DNA of 64,000 bases from Stenopsyche tienmushanensis. Lineage: Eukaryota; Arthropoda; Insecta; Trichoptera; Stenopsychidae. Location of the stretch: assembly GCA_008973525.1 (NCBI GenBank), contig WACJ01000111.1, positions 682,001 through 746,000 on the forward strand, in the 5' to 3' direction. The translations under genes were made by a program, and so were the position numbers. Below are positions 35,419-44,689 of the stretch, one piece after another; within the stretch, counting starts at the first letter, position 1; the number at the start of each line of letters is the position of its first letter. The notes beneath the pieces were generated by a model. It searched no databases. It was not told where the DNA came from and worked only from the letters and a program-made list of their open reading frames with translations.

Positions 35419-35641
35419 AGACATGAAACTGGCAATTTTAGATTACTTGGCGATTGGACAAAATCCTACGGAGTTAAGCAAATCTCACAGCCTGGGGGAA
35501 TCGACCATAAGAGTAACCAAGAAAAATGAAGTCGCCATCAGAAAATCACTAATCTATGCCACAAAATTAAACTCAAAATTTACAACATATTCGAGAGATC
35601 CTTTATTGAAAAACAGAAAATGCACTTGTAATTTGGATTGA
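34898..35641 (+). pseudogene. Open frame joining mariner catalytic domain to a Tigger/pogo DNA-binding domain
   Basis: The 247-codon frame opens just after the frameshift in mariner-A. It runs through the whole mariner catalytic domain (roughly residues 1-174), then continues without a stop into ILDYLAIGQNPTELSKSHSL, STIRVTKKNEVAIRKS. That is the helix-turn-helix start of Tigger/jerky-type pogo transposases. There is no mariner C-terminus: in the 56-kb copy the protein goes on as MRLPERWKKVIEQNGSYI. The order catalytic-then-HTH is the reverse of any natural transposase and probably arose by insertion or deletion. No promoter or splice signal is visible, so expression is doubtful. Confidence 0.75.
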
Positions 35642-35740
35642 AGATTAATCTCGAAAACGATTTTCCATATGTGGATATTTAATTAAGGAAAAAGCTCTTC
35701 TGTTTCAGATTTTCAAAATGACGCCTTTAAAATAGAAGGA
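35419..35740 (+). pseudogene. Tigger/pogo-type transposase N-terminus, decayed
   Basis: After the HTH described above come LNSKFTTYSRDPLLK and, one frame over from about 35620, ALVIWIED, then LIKEKALLFQIFK. This is the known order of Tigger/jerky proteins (HTH, SxKxxxYSRDPxLEKME, LxxWIEDxxxKRIPxS, IxEKAxxLF). A frameshift near 35615-35625 and a stop at the WIED* position disable it. No terminal repeats were found, so the edges are those of recognisable similarity. Confidence 0.75.
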
Positions 35741-35887
35741 TGACGAAATTGTAATGTGTTTTTATTTATATTAATTTTTTATAAGCTTTTGTATACAATT
35801 TTTGTTATATTCTATTACACTGATTTGAAGTTATGCAGTTTTTAACAAGCAACAAAACAAGTAAACTTTTAAAAGGAATCTATGAAG

Positions 35888-36326
35888 GTAACACCTTAAA
35901 AGGTAAGTCATAGATTTGTGTCCGAATTCCAGTGATTCAGAAAGAGTATTCTTACACGTTGAGCTCGGAGACAGACAGAGATGGAGAGAGTATCTTGCAG
36001 GTCGGAGGTTGTAATTGGGAGGCAGAGACGGAGAGGGTATCTTGCGTACATCGTACGATTGTATAGATCGTTAACCCAAATTTATTGACTAATAATATGT
36101 GAATGATATATTGAATCAATTTCAAGTGTATTGTTTATGTTTACGCAAATAAATGACCAAATATTGTGTGCTATCGACTGTGTTTATTTATTTATATACA
36201 AGCTTTATACACGCTGCGACGGTCCTGCCAGATAAGTGGATTTGTACGGATGATAAATGGCGGACATACAAATATAGCATCTAAGTTTATGACGATTTAA
36301 AATTAGCTCACGACTCAGAGGGTTGA
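35888..36326 (+). mobile_element. TTAA-MITE, type A, full length, mutated ends
   Basis: Starts GTAACACCTTAAAAGG (type A terminus), followed by the GTCATAGATTTGTGTCC variable part, the core and two internal repeat units. It ends CACGACTCAGAGGGTTGA. Both outer TTAA tetramers have changed to GTAA and TTGA, so it is an older insertion. Confidence 0.85.
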
Positions 36327-38254
36327 GAGAACTTGGGTTTATCATAGATATCTTGAGTCCAAAATGGAGTCTATGCATTGTTAGCACAAGTATTCTCCAT
36401 CCTCCCCCTAGAAAAGCTTAAAGTTCTTCCACAATCTACTATATAGTTCTGATTTAGATTATTTTATATTTCGATATTATAAACAAATCCTAATGGGAAA
36501 CACTTTTTGAAATATGATACCTCATAATCTAAGAGAAAAGATCCTTGTGATGCTGATATATATTAAACACAATGCACAATGGCATATCCCCGACTTACGA
36601 GCACTTCGTACACATTTACAAATTTATTTTATTACTTAAGTATTTAACAAGTCAAAATGTTGCTATATGGTTAGTTTTTGTTTGAAATTACAGCAAAACA
36701 GTGCTATATCTGCAGTTGGCTAAGGCTTTGTTATTGCGTCAATAGAAGAATAGCTTTCAAGTCGGTAAATTTGTACCTTATTCTTTGATCAGCCCTCACG
36801 TGTACCAATTCTTAAAGTCAAATTAATCTTATAGTTCTACGTGCACTTGGGTTCAGCTTCGATTATTGCAAAACAGGGTCTTAGAGGAGCAAGACCGCCG
36901 TTTAGCCACAGCCGTGCGCCGAGGAGGCGAGACCTCATATGCAAAGTTTTAATGTTAAATGTTATAAAACTGGTATAGAGCTCATTTAGCGAGTTGCAGA
37001 AACACGTTGTTCGCTGGCAGTCGGTTTCATAAATCATACGATAGATCATTTGTACACGTCTTTACTACAAGTAGCGTTAGACAAGTCTGCACGGATAGCG
37101 CCACAGCGTTTGCGCCATTACACCATAATTATTGTAATAATTATAATTGCAAAGATGCTGGATGGACGGAGTACGAATTCATCGCAAGTGGCATTGTGCA
37201 ATTGTCATCTTGAGGCAGTCCTATGGTGGCATGTGTCGATAGTGCGATACTGTTATGTGCACATGACATTATCGCCCATTAAAGCTTATAAACATCTCAG
37301 ATGACGTCCAAGCAGCTTACATGACGTGAATTGAAATACAATACAGATATGAATCTAAAATCGACGATGTATGCACAATTACATACTCCTCTTCGATATT
37401 AAATTTCTATAGAATTTCTGAGTTCATAGTAAAAGTTGATTTTATACATTGGTTTTTATCTCTTTTTTGATGAAAATTATTAGCTAAAAGATGAAGCTGG
37501 TTGTTGTAATATATAATAAAATAGGTGTGCTACTGGTCTAGCGGTTGCTTTACACAATTGAGGCAGCACTGCGCATGCGCATGTTGTGTCTATGATGATG
37601 CGATGGATACGGACACTCTACAAACAATTCTTCCTCTACTTCCTTTTCGGAGTTCTTAGTTTCATTTTTTTGACGCTCAAGTCAATTTCCTCTACTGAAA
37701 ATCTAAATTCGAACATAATCAAGATGAAATAAATATTTTTGTTAATGGCGCCAGATGCCCATAGGTCCATTTATTCGAGTGTGTGACATTGTGTCATCGC
37801 ACATTTTGACCTACCACAAAGCGATTCAAGTGGCCCATTGCCGAACGCAAATGTTTCATCATCCATGCAGACTGTTATGCGCAGCAGTCGGTCAACGAAC
37901 GAGCGCTGATGACAAGTTTATTTAAAATTAGCATATCCTGATAACCGCAATCAGGATGATTAAATCTGACAATGGCGCACTTTCTCACTCGCATAAATAA
38001 CTTCCTCGAGATAAGACGCCGCATAATAAGTCATAAAGCTTTATCTGAGGACATTTATTTATATATCTAATAACAAACAATGCATGACCCTAAATCAATA
38101 CTAAAGCATAAACCCTGATAACCCTGATAATACACGACGCTTTTATCCAACCACACATATTATAAAAATCAATTTGATAGAGGCCTCATTCAATTTGAGT
38201 TTTTGAGCGAAACGCTGGAATTCTGCGTAAATCTAATTGCGTTTGAAGAATATA
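36327..38254. other. AT-rich DNA, no gene recognised
   Basis: GC-richer patches at 36840-37310 and 37550-37610 carry only short frames. A tRNA-like A-box phrase (TGGTCTAGCGGTTG) occurs at about 37530, but no matching B box or cloverleaf could be built. Confidence 0.4.
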
Positions 38255-38606
38255 CGAGTCATATCCGGAAAGTAAGTGTACTGTGACAATAACGGGCTGT
38301 GAATTGGAAGGTGATGATTTTCTCTATTGTGACTGGAGATAAAAAGCTCATTACACGTCTGAGTTAAAAAGATTTCAGGCAAAAAAAATGTTCGAATTTC
38401 TGCCTCAGGAAGAGATCGTTAATGCACAACAATATTGTGAGACCCAAAAAAAAACTCAAAAGAAGCATCCAAAACAATAGGAGAGTTCTTCCAGGTGAGC
38501 ATAAATAAGCTTGTGCCACGGCACCCCACGGCTTAAAAAATAGTCAAATACACTTTTTCTAAAATAACATAAAAATTTAGTACACTTACTTTCGGGATAT
38601 GCCTCA
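38255..38606 (+). mobile_element. Mariner-type short deletion derivative
   Basis: The left end GAGTCATATCCGGAAAGTAA and the reverse complement of the right end GAGGCATATCCCGAAAGTAA pair over about 28 bases, with TA flanking each side. The interior reads IVTGDKKLITRLS followed by a frame with RPKKKLKRS, which fits the TGDExWxHHYxPExK block and the following KxSPTKKKFK block of a mauritiana-like mariner. At 352 bp it is an extreme deletion copy. Confidence 0.75.
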
Positions 38607-38700
38607 TAATTAGAGAATCAATAGTGCTCTGAATATTTCATTCATTATTGCCACCATAAGCATTATTTCTATCAATATTTCGACTTATTTTATAGTTCAC

Positions 38701-39052
38701 TTAACCCCATAAAGAGGTAAGACACAATGTTGTGTCCAAATTCCAATGATTCAAAATGATGATTCTTACACTTTTAGCTCGGAGAGAGTCAAAAACGAAG
38801 AGTATCTTGCAGGTCAGAGACTGAGAATGGGAGACAGAAACGAAGAGAGTATCATGCGTACATCGTATGATTGTATAGATCGTTAACCCAAATTTATCGA
38901 CTTGTGTGCAAATGATATAATGAATCGATTTTAAGTGTATTGTTTATATTTACTTGAAAAAATTACCGAATATTATGTGATAAGTAGATTTGTACGACGA
39001 TAAGTGGCGGACAAATAAATATAGTATCTAAGTTTACTACTCAAAGGGTTAA
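38701..39052 (+). mobile_element. TTAA-MITE, type A, both termini
   Basis: TTAA occurs at both ends (38701 and 39049-39052). The left end is TTAACCCCATAAAGAGG, then the exact stem GACACAATGTTGTGTC, the core, two internal units and a shortened common segment lacking the TACAAGCTT block. It ends TTTACTACTCAAAGGGTTAA. Confidence 0.9.
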
Positions 39053-39768
39053 TTTCAGCGCTAATAATTGATCAGAATATTTTACATATACTAACTAATT
39101 TATCTATCGAAAATGCATTTCATTTTGAAACACCATCTTTGTGTGGCAGATAAATCGACGTAGATAAATCCAGTAGCGCTTATAATATAATCGTCTATGA
39201 TATCGTGTAAAAACATGCATGATTAAATTAGGCCTTGATTTTAGTATTGTTTATTTTTATGATTAATAATGCCGACTATCTGGCATTGAGCTTGCGGGTT
39301 GCGATTACTACGTCATTTGACGCATAAGTAACACTCATAATATGCAATTAATAAGACAATTGCCGATTGTATAATTGGCTATTTATATACGCGTACATTG
39401 TGTAGAAGTCTGAGCGGTAAGGTGCGCCGCCTTGAAAGGGTCAAAATTGAAGAAGCATCTTTGCGAAATTATTCATACTGCTGCTCGTCATTGTTCATTT
39501 TATCGTTTAAATATGAAATTATTCAATTTGTATGCGTTGTAAATTATGACGTATAAATGCGAGACGAGGCGAATGAGCTGTAATATGCGCAATATATAGG
39601 TCATGGACACACGCTGCCTTCGATTAAGAATTTCTAGATTTTAAATTTTGATCTTATGATGAATAATTACTTGTGCTTTGCCATCTTGAAAGTTTATAAA
39701 CAGAGTCGTCTATGAAGAATTGATTTGAATAGTTAAAATATCATTTTTAATAGTTATAATATTGCCAC
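39053..39768. other. AT-rich DNA, no gene recognised
   Basis: A tRNA-Ser/Leu-like phrase at about 39405-39440 (TCTGAGCGGTAAGG, CCTTGAAAGG) lacks a T arm and is not called. Confidence 0.4.
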
Positions 39769-40191
39769 TCATTTATACAATAGATCAGCTAATTTAATCT
39801 TATGTGGAAGGCAATGGGATCTGATTTTGGAAGCCAGGCAACTTGTTGCTGAAAATGCACGCTCAGCCTCCACACTCGATGGAGGTATCTTCATCAGATA
39901 TTTAAATGCTAGTTCGAGTTGATGACCACGTGAGCCCCCATTTTCGTATAACACCATCAATGTGACTGATAAAATTCCTTTCTGCTGACACACAGAATAA
40001 AACTCGCAAAATTCCCAATTTCCCGATAAATTATTTATTTCCGCCGCTGCAGATGAATACTTATATACTATAATACTTTGATGTGATTCGTAATTATATT
40101 GAGGAAGAACACAAAAATTATGAATCTCGTATCTATTATATTTCATATCGATATTCCTATTATTAGAGTCGAGGTGTAGTAAATACATCAC
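39769..40191 (-). pseudogene. hAT transposase C-terminal exon, broken
   Basis: The minus-strand frame of 140 codons ends with LAFKYLMKIPPSSVEAERAF, SATSCLASKIRS and then an unrelated tail, HCLPHKIKLADLLYK. PPSSVxAERxFSAxxC is the hallmark of the hAT dimerisation domain. The hAT match breaks exactly after AGATCC (reverse complement of 39816-39821), whereas in the copy at 1.6-2.4 kb the frame goes on with AGACTAAATG. The region up to about 40206 matches 1848-2250 of the other hAT copy. There is no catalytic domain, so it is a fragment. The R1 element lies immediately beside it. Confidence 0.8.
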
Positions 40192-40207
40192 CGATAGGGA
40201 AAGGTTA

Positions 40208-40220
40208 GGTTAGGTTCGAG
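40208..40220. repeat. Target-site duplication of the R1 element, left copy
   Basis: GGTTAGGTTCGAG. The full left junction reads GGTTAGGTTAGGTTCGAG, so the duplicated site is attached to two TTAGG units, the usual insect telomere repeat. The right copy is at 44677-44689. Confidence 0.8.
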
Positions 40221-40221
40221 G

Positions 40222-41457
40222 AAGAAGCTGAGGGAAAAAGTCCTAAACGCTCAGTCCCTTGCGGATGACATCTTCGCGTGGATAAGACAGAACAGTGCGG
40301 GAAATCGCAGGAGTGTGGAAGATGGTTCGCGGCCAGAGTGCTCCAACAAGAGCACTCAGACTGCGGATGCACATGTCAGCAGCGCAGCGCCTAAGGAGAC
40401 TGCGAAGAAAACCAACAAGAAAACAACGGGAACTAACACTGCAGCAGCTAACATCTTGACGTACGCAGAGAGGACAATGGCCAATCTTCTCAGAAAAGAG
40501 TGCGACAGGATTGCGGCCCAACAACAACAGGGGGGAAACTCAAGGAAGCCCCCCCCTCACCAACAGCAGCAACAGCAATCACAACAAAGCAGAACGAAGA
40601 CACCACTGCAACCCACTGAACGCCCAACTACAGCTCCTACCGAATGGAGGGTAGTAGGCAAAAAGAGGAGACGGAGGGGCGAGGGAGACAAACAGAATGA
40701 AAAGCGCAGATCGCTCAAACCCCGGATCCGAAAGGACGCCATCGTCATAAGCCTGCAGGAGAATGAAGGTGGAAACACATATGCCGACACCCTAAAAATC
40801 CTCCGCAAAACGATCAAGCCTGATGAGCTGGGATACAAGATTGCGTCCGTGAGGAGAACACGGAAAGGAGACGCAATCATTGAGCTTGGAAAAGATTCCA
40901 AGGAAGATCCAGCCAAACTCGTCGGGGCAATAGCAGACGCCTTGGGACCCGAGACCAAGGTTAAGCAGCTCGTCCAGGTCGAGACACTTACAATTCTTGA
41001 TATTGAGGAGGGAGTTGACGAGAGTGAGGTCATTGAGGCCTTACGCACTGCCTGCGACCTCGGAACAGAACAAGAGAGCGAGGTCAAGTACCTGAAAGCA
41101 GGAACACAGGGCACTCAACTGGCAATAGTCACGGTGCCCATCAGAGCAGGGATCAAACTCCTGGAATCGGGCAAGCTGAGGATCGGCTGGACCTACTGCC
41201 GAGTGCGTAGGAAAACCAGCGTCTCCAAATGTTTCCGATGCCTGGGAGTTGGCCACATAGCGAAACAATGCAAATCACCAGACCGCTCTGCGTCTTGCCT
41301 CAGATGCGGTGAGACTGGGCACATGGCAGCCGCGTGCGACAAGGAGCCCTGTTGCTACACGTGCAATGGAAAGGGAGACCCAAAGCACCTCATGGGAACT
41401 AGGGAGTGCCCTGCGTACCGAAAAGAAGAGAGAAAAATGAAAAAATGGACATCGTAG
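40222..41457 (+). CDS. R1 ORF1, gag-like nucleic-acid-binding protein, 5'-partial
   Basis: The open frame starts at the element edge with KKLREKVLNAQSLADDIFAW and has no in-frame ATG near its start; a GTG lies at 40315. A basic, Gln-rich low-complexity part (a run of six Q followed by SQQ, then KKRRRRGEG) precedes a conserved middle domain (DAIVISLQENEGGNTYADTL). The last 75 residues hold three zinc knuckles: CFRCLGVGHIAKQC, CLRCGETGHMAAAC and CYTCNGKGDPKHLMGTREC. In R1-clade elements this protein binds the element RNA and packages it with ORF2 protein. The TAG at 41455-41457 lies inside the beginning of ORF2, in a different frame. The missing N-terminus probably makes this copy unable to supply ORF1 protein. 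Confidence 0.92.
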   Translation, partial: KKLREKVLNAQSLADDIFAWIRQNSAGNRRSVEDGSRPECSNKSTQTADAHVSSAAPKETAKKTNKKTTGTNTAAANILTYAERTMANLLRKECDRIAAQQQQGGNSRKPPPHQQQQQQSQQSRTKTPLQPTERPTTAPTEWRVVGKKRRRRGEGDKQNEKRRSLKPRIRKDAIVISLQENEGGNTYADTLKILRKTIKPDELGYKIASVRRTRKGDAIIELGKDSKEDPAKLVGAIADALGPETKVKQLVQVETLTILDIEEGVDESEVIEALRTACDLGTEQESEVKYLKAGTQGTQLAIVTVPIRAGIKLLESGKLRIGWTYCRVRRKTSVSKCFRCLGVGHIAKQCKSPDRSASCLRCGETGHMAAACDKEPCCYTCNGKGDPKHLMGTRECPAYRKEERKMKKWTS

Positions 41458-44423
41458 TTCTACAAATAAATCTCAACGGATGCAGGGCAGCCCAAGACCT
41501 TATGGAAAGGGTAGCGGAAGAGAGGGGAGCGGACCTGGTTTTGATATCTGAACAATACCGGGGCAGCAACCCATCGCGTTATTTCTCCAGCGCGGACGAG
41601 AAAGCGGCCATCTGGGTTGCATCGACCATACTCCGCATCACAGGAGCGCAAGGAGCTGCGGTCGACGGCTGGACGTGGATTGAGACGGGAGGAGTGAGGG
41701 TTTACTCCTGCTACTTTTCCCCGAACTCAACGCTCGCTGACTTCGCGGGAGATCTCTCTCGTCTCGCGGACAGCATACGAACCTCCACGCTACCCGCCGT
41801 AGTAAGCGGGGACTTCAATGCTAAAGCGCCCGAATGGGGCTCCCCCCGAACGGACAGACGGGGCGCCCTTCTTGCCGACATGGCATCGCAACTTCGTCTG
41901 CATGCGATAAACACGGGTGCAAATACCTTTATGCGAAGGGGAAGTACCTCTGCCATCGACGTCACCTTTGTGGGCGAGACGGTACTAGGAAGGATCGGCG
42001 GATGGGAAGTGGTCGACACATACTCCCACAGTGACCACCTCTACATACAATATTGGATAAGCAACGGCGCAAAAAAACGCTGCCGAGTCCCGACTACGGG
42101 ATGGGCCACCGGGAGACTGGATGCAGAAGCGCTCGAGCATGCCGTGGGACTTAGCAGAGAGGCGGCCGCGGACGGAAACATAAGTGGAGCGGAAGCGGAA
42201 AAAACCGCAAACATCGTCAATAAGCTCCTGAAATTTGCCTGCGACGCCACCATGCCGAGACGCGCGACCTGCTCGAAGCGAGCACCGGTCTACTGGTGGA
42301 ATGACGACATCGCAATGCTTAGAAGGGAATGCCTGGTAGCCCAAAGGAGATCACAGCGTCATCCATCCCGCGAAGACCTGAGACTTGTTTTTAGGTCAGC
42401 GAGGAAAACACTGCGCTACGCAATCAAATATTACAAAGCGAAGTGCTGGGATGAACTGTGCGACTCTGTAAATAACGACCCATGGGGAAACCCTTACAAG
42501 ATTGTCAGACGGAAACTGCAGGCGGTGAACACGGATTCATACCTGAACAACTCTGGGAATCTGGAATCAGTGATTGCCACACTCTTCCCGAACCCGACAC
42601 TAGTGGACATGGAGAATACTCTGGTCACAGAAGACGAGAAGGGTCCCCCTTTTACCGCAGGAGAACTTGTCACGGCCGTAAGGCGTCTGACGCCCGGAAA
42701 GGCACCCGGATTGGACGGAGTACCGAACATAGTCATCAGGCTGGTTGCCGGGTTCGACCCGAACCTCCTGCTGACAGTACTTAATACCTGCCTAGCGGAG
42801 GGGGTCTTCCCAGCGCCATGGAAGAGACAGAAGCTGGTCCTCATCCCTAAGGGGAAAGCAACCCCAGGACCGTCGGCGTACAGACCGCTGTGCATGCTGG
42901 ACGGGATGGGAAAACTGCTGGAGAGAATGATCCTCCAGCGACTCCAGCAGTACATCGAACCAGGACTATCCCCACAGCAGTACGGCTTCCGTGCGGGCCG
43001 CTCCACGATCGACGCCATCTCCCAAGTCATCGACACGGTGAGAACGGCATGGAGGGGAAGCTTGAAAGCCAGCGCACACGTCGTGCTGATAGCCCTCGAC
43101 GTCAAGAATGCCTTCAACTCGGCCAGATGGCATCTCGTCATCAGAGCGCTGAAGGAAATTGACGCCCCGCCATATCTTCTAAAAATGGTGGAGAGCTATC
43201 TGCACGACAGGATACTGGTGTACACAGACGCCGAAGGAGGCCAAAAGGAAAGACCGGTAACTGCCGGCGTTCCACAGGGGTCCATACTCGGACCTACACT
43301 GTGGAACGTCATGTATGACGGCCTGCTAAAAGTTACACTAATGTCAGGGGCAAAGATGGTCGCCTTTGCTGACGACATAGCCATACTAGCCACGGCCAAG
43401 ACCACGGAGCTTCTGCAAATAATCTGCGAGAACACCCTGAAGAAGGCGGAGAACTGGCTAACGGAGGCAGGGCTAAAACTCGCCGTACAGAAAACGGAAG
43501 CCCTCTTCTTCACGAGGCGCAGAAAGCTTGCACCTCCCAACCTGAGGATCGGAAACTCGACGATTAAATTCTCAAGATCGATACGATACCTCGGGGTGGA
43601 GATAGACGACAAGCTCAGCTTTGTGGCACACACGGAGAAAGCGGCAGCAAGGGCGGCCGGAATTGCAGAGGGCCTGGCCAGGTTGATGCCTAACATCGGT
43701 GGCCCGAAGACCAACCGGAGGAAGCTTTATAATGAGGTAGTGCATTCGGTGCTGTTGTACGGCGCGCCGATATGGGCCGATGCACTGCACATAGAGCGGG
43801 CCAGGCTCAACTTGGCCAGGGTCCAGAGGAGGAGCGCGATCAGGGTTGCGGCGGCGTACCGCACGGTGTCAGAGGACGCAGTCCTGGCGCTGACCGCGGT
43901 ACCGCCGATAGATCTTCTCGCCAAGGAGAGGAAGACCACACGGTTCGGTGAAGACAAGAAGAGAGCCAAGGAGCTCACCATGGAGGCATGGCAGACTCGC
44001 TGGCAAAACTCCATCAAAGGCCGGTGGACCCACCGAATCCTGCCGACCCTGAAGCCCTGGGTGGACAGAAAGCACGGGCAACTGTGCTACCACCTAACCC
44101 AGGTGCTCACCGGGCACGGTTGCTTCGGTGGCTATCTCCATAGAATTGGAAAGGAAACCGGACCGGGATGCCACCACTGCAATGCAGAAACGGATGATGC
44201 TGCACATACGACATTCGTCTGTCCAGCGTTCGACGCAGAGAGGGAAAACCTAAAGGGGAAGCTTGGTTTGAATACGCTCTCCCCCGACATCATGATACCC
44301 TCGATGCTGACTAGCGCGGAGACATGGAATGCGTGGTGCAGATACGCAACGGCTGTAATCCGGGCCAAGGAAGAAGCGGAGCGCGAGAGACGTCGCCTTC
44401 GCCCCCCATCTGAACCATCGTAG
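41445..44423 (+). CDS. R1 ORF2, AP-type endonuclease and reverse transcriptase, intact frame
   Basis: 992 codons from the ATG at 41445, which overlaps the ORF1 stop by 13 bases (the frame remains open further upstream). Residues 1-205 are the APE-like endonuclease: QINLNG near the start, SEQYRG, GDFNAK at 122-127, AIDVTF and SDH at 196-198. These supply the metal-binding and catalytic Asn/Glu/Asp/His set. The reverse transcriptase covers about 410-670, with LTPGKAPGLDG, SPQQYGFRAGRS, LDVKNAFNSARW, GVPQGSILGP and the active site FADD at 641-644. Thumb-region motifs LRYLGVEIDD-like and VHSVLLYGAPIW follow. C909-X2-C912-X8-H921-X4-C926 is the C-terminal zinc motif. It nicks the target and primes reverse transcription there. 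No stop or frameshift was found, so it may be active in trans or a source of enzyme for truncated copies. Confidence 0.95.
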   Translation: MDIVVLQINLNGCRAAQDLMERVAEERGADLVLISEQYRGSNPSRYFSSADEKAAIWVASTILRITGAQGAAVDGWTWIETGGVRVYSCYFSPNSTLADFAGDLSRLADSIRTSTLPAVVSGDFNAKAPEWGSPRTDRRGALLADMASQLRLHAINTGANTFMRRGSTSAIDVTFVGETVLGRIGGWEVVDTYSHSDHLYIQYWISNGAKKRCRVPTTGWATGRLDAEALEHAVGLSREAAADGNISGAEAEKTANIVNKLLKFACDATMPRRATCSKRAPVYWWNDDIAMLRRECLVAQRRSQRHPSREDLRLVFRSARKTLRYAIKYYKAKCWDELCDSVNNDPWGNPYKIVRRKLQAVNTDSYLNNSGNLESVIATLFPNPTLVDMENTLVTEDEKGPPFTAGELVTAVRRLTPGKAPGLDGVPNIVIRLVAGFDPNLLLTVLNTCLAEGVFPAPWKRQKLVLIPKGKATPGPSAYRPLCMLDGMGKLLERMILQRLQQYIEPGLSPQQYGFRAGRSTIDAISQVIDTVRTAWRGSLKASAHVVLIALDVKNAFNSARWHLVIRALKEIDAPPYLLKMVESYLHDRILVYTDAEGGQKERPVTAGVPQGSILGPTLWNVMYDGLLKVTLMSGAKMVAFADDIAILATAKTTELLQIICENTLKKAENWLTEAGLKLAVQKTEALFFTRRRKLAPPNLRIGNSTIKFSRSIRYLGVEIDDKLSFVAHTEKAAARAAGIAEGLARLMPNIGGPKTNRRKLYNEVVHSVLLYGAPIWADALHIERARLNLARVQRRSAIRVAAAYRTVSEDAVLALTAVPPIDLLAKERKTTRFGEDKKRAKELTMEAWQTRWQNSIKGRWTHRILPTLKPWVDRKHGQLCYHLTQVLTGHGCFGGYLHRIGKETGPGCHHCNAETDDAAHTTFVCPAFDAERENLKGKLGLNTLSPDIMIPSMLTSAETWNAWCRYATAVIRAKEEAERERRRLRPPSEPS

Positions 44424-44517
44424 ATGACAACATAGAGGACCCGAGAGGGACACATTGCTGCCACCCTGGCATTGCTTCACTTGTAGCCGGGTGGCAGTGG
44501 AAGAAAAAAGAAAAGAA

Positions 44518-44640
44518 AGATCCAGACTAAATGACGAAACATTCGATGCTTTAATGTTACTTCGGGCATATTTTCAAAATAATATTTGAATTTTTTAGTT
44601 TGCTATTTATCTACTTTTGAATTGTATTTTTCTTTCCTTA
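44518..44640 (+). repeat. Transduced hAT 3' end within the R1 element
   Basis: From AGATCCAGACTAAATGACG onward the sequence matches the hAT derivative at 2237-2360 (same order, few changes), encoding the transposase end SRLNDETFDALMLLRAYFQN and its 3' UTR. It follows the A-rich R1 tail directly and runs into AATAAA and the long poly(A). The hAT part therefore seems to have been copied as RNA together with R1. Confidence 0.8.
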
Positions 44641-44641
44641 A

Positions 44642-44676
<35 letters not shown>
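44641..44676 (+). promoter_or_regulatory. Polyadenylation signal and poly(A) tail of the R1 insertion
   Basis: AATAAA at 44641 leads straight into an uninterrupted run of A to 44676. In the hAT copy at 1.6-2.4 kb the same place reads AAATAAATAAAATTC, so the signal belongs to hAT and the extra As were added after transcription. Confidence 0.75.
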
Positions 44677-44678
<2 letters not shown>

Positions 44679-44689
44679 TTAGGTTCGAG
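44677..44689. repeat. Target-site duplication of the R1 element, right copy
   Basis: GGTTAGGTTCGAG, identical to 40208-40220, immediately after the poly(A) tail. Confidence 0.85.

Larger units (their letters stand above)
40221..44676 (+). mobile_element. R1-clade non-LTR retrotransposon, nearly full length
   Basis: The order is partial ORF1 (gag-like), ORF2 (endonuclease plus reverse transcriptase), a short 3' UTR ending in an A-rich tract (44501-44517), a 123-bp piece of hAT 3' end, AATAAA and a tail of 33 A. A 13-bp duplication flanks it. ORF1 is open right to the 5' junction with no ATG, so the copy is 5'-truncated by little more than the 5' UTR and the start of ORF1. The open ORF2 and long A tail suggest a young insertion. 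The element is much more GC-rich than its surroundings. Confidence 0.95.

Noticed and set aside
37528..37565. tRNA- or SINE-like A-box phrase TGGTCTAGCGGTTG
   Set aside because: No B box at the right distance and no cloverleaf could be drawn.
39405..39440. tRNA-Ser/Leu-like 5' half
   Set aside because: The anticodon arm can be imagined (CTTGAAA), but the T arm and acceptor pairing are missing.
40203..40220. Telomere repeat array
   Set aside because: Only two to three TTAGG units are present, too few for a telomere; treated as an insertion-site feature only.
40557..44480. Long open frames opposite or overlapping the R1 ORFs
   Set aside because: They are shadows caused by the GC-rich coding sequence of ORF1 and ORF2 and have no domains of their own.
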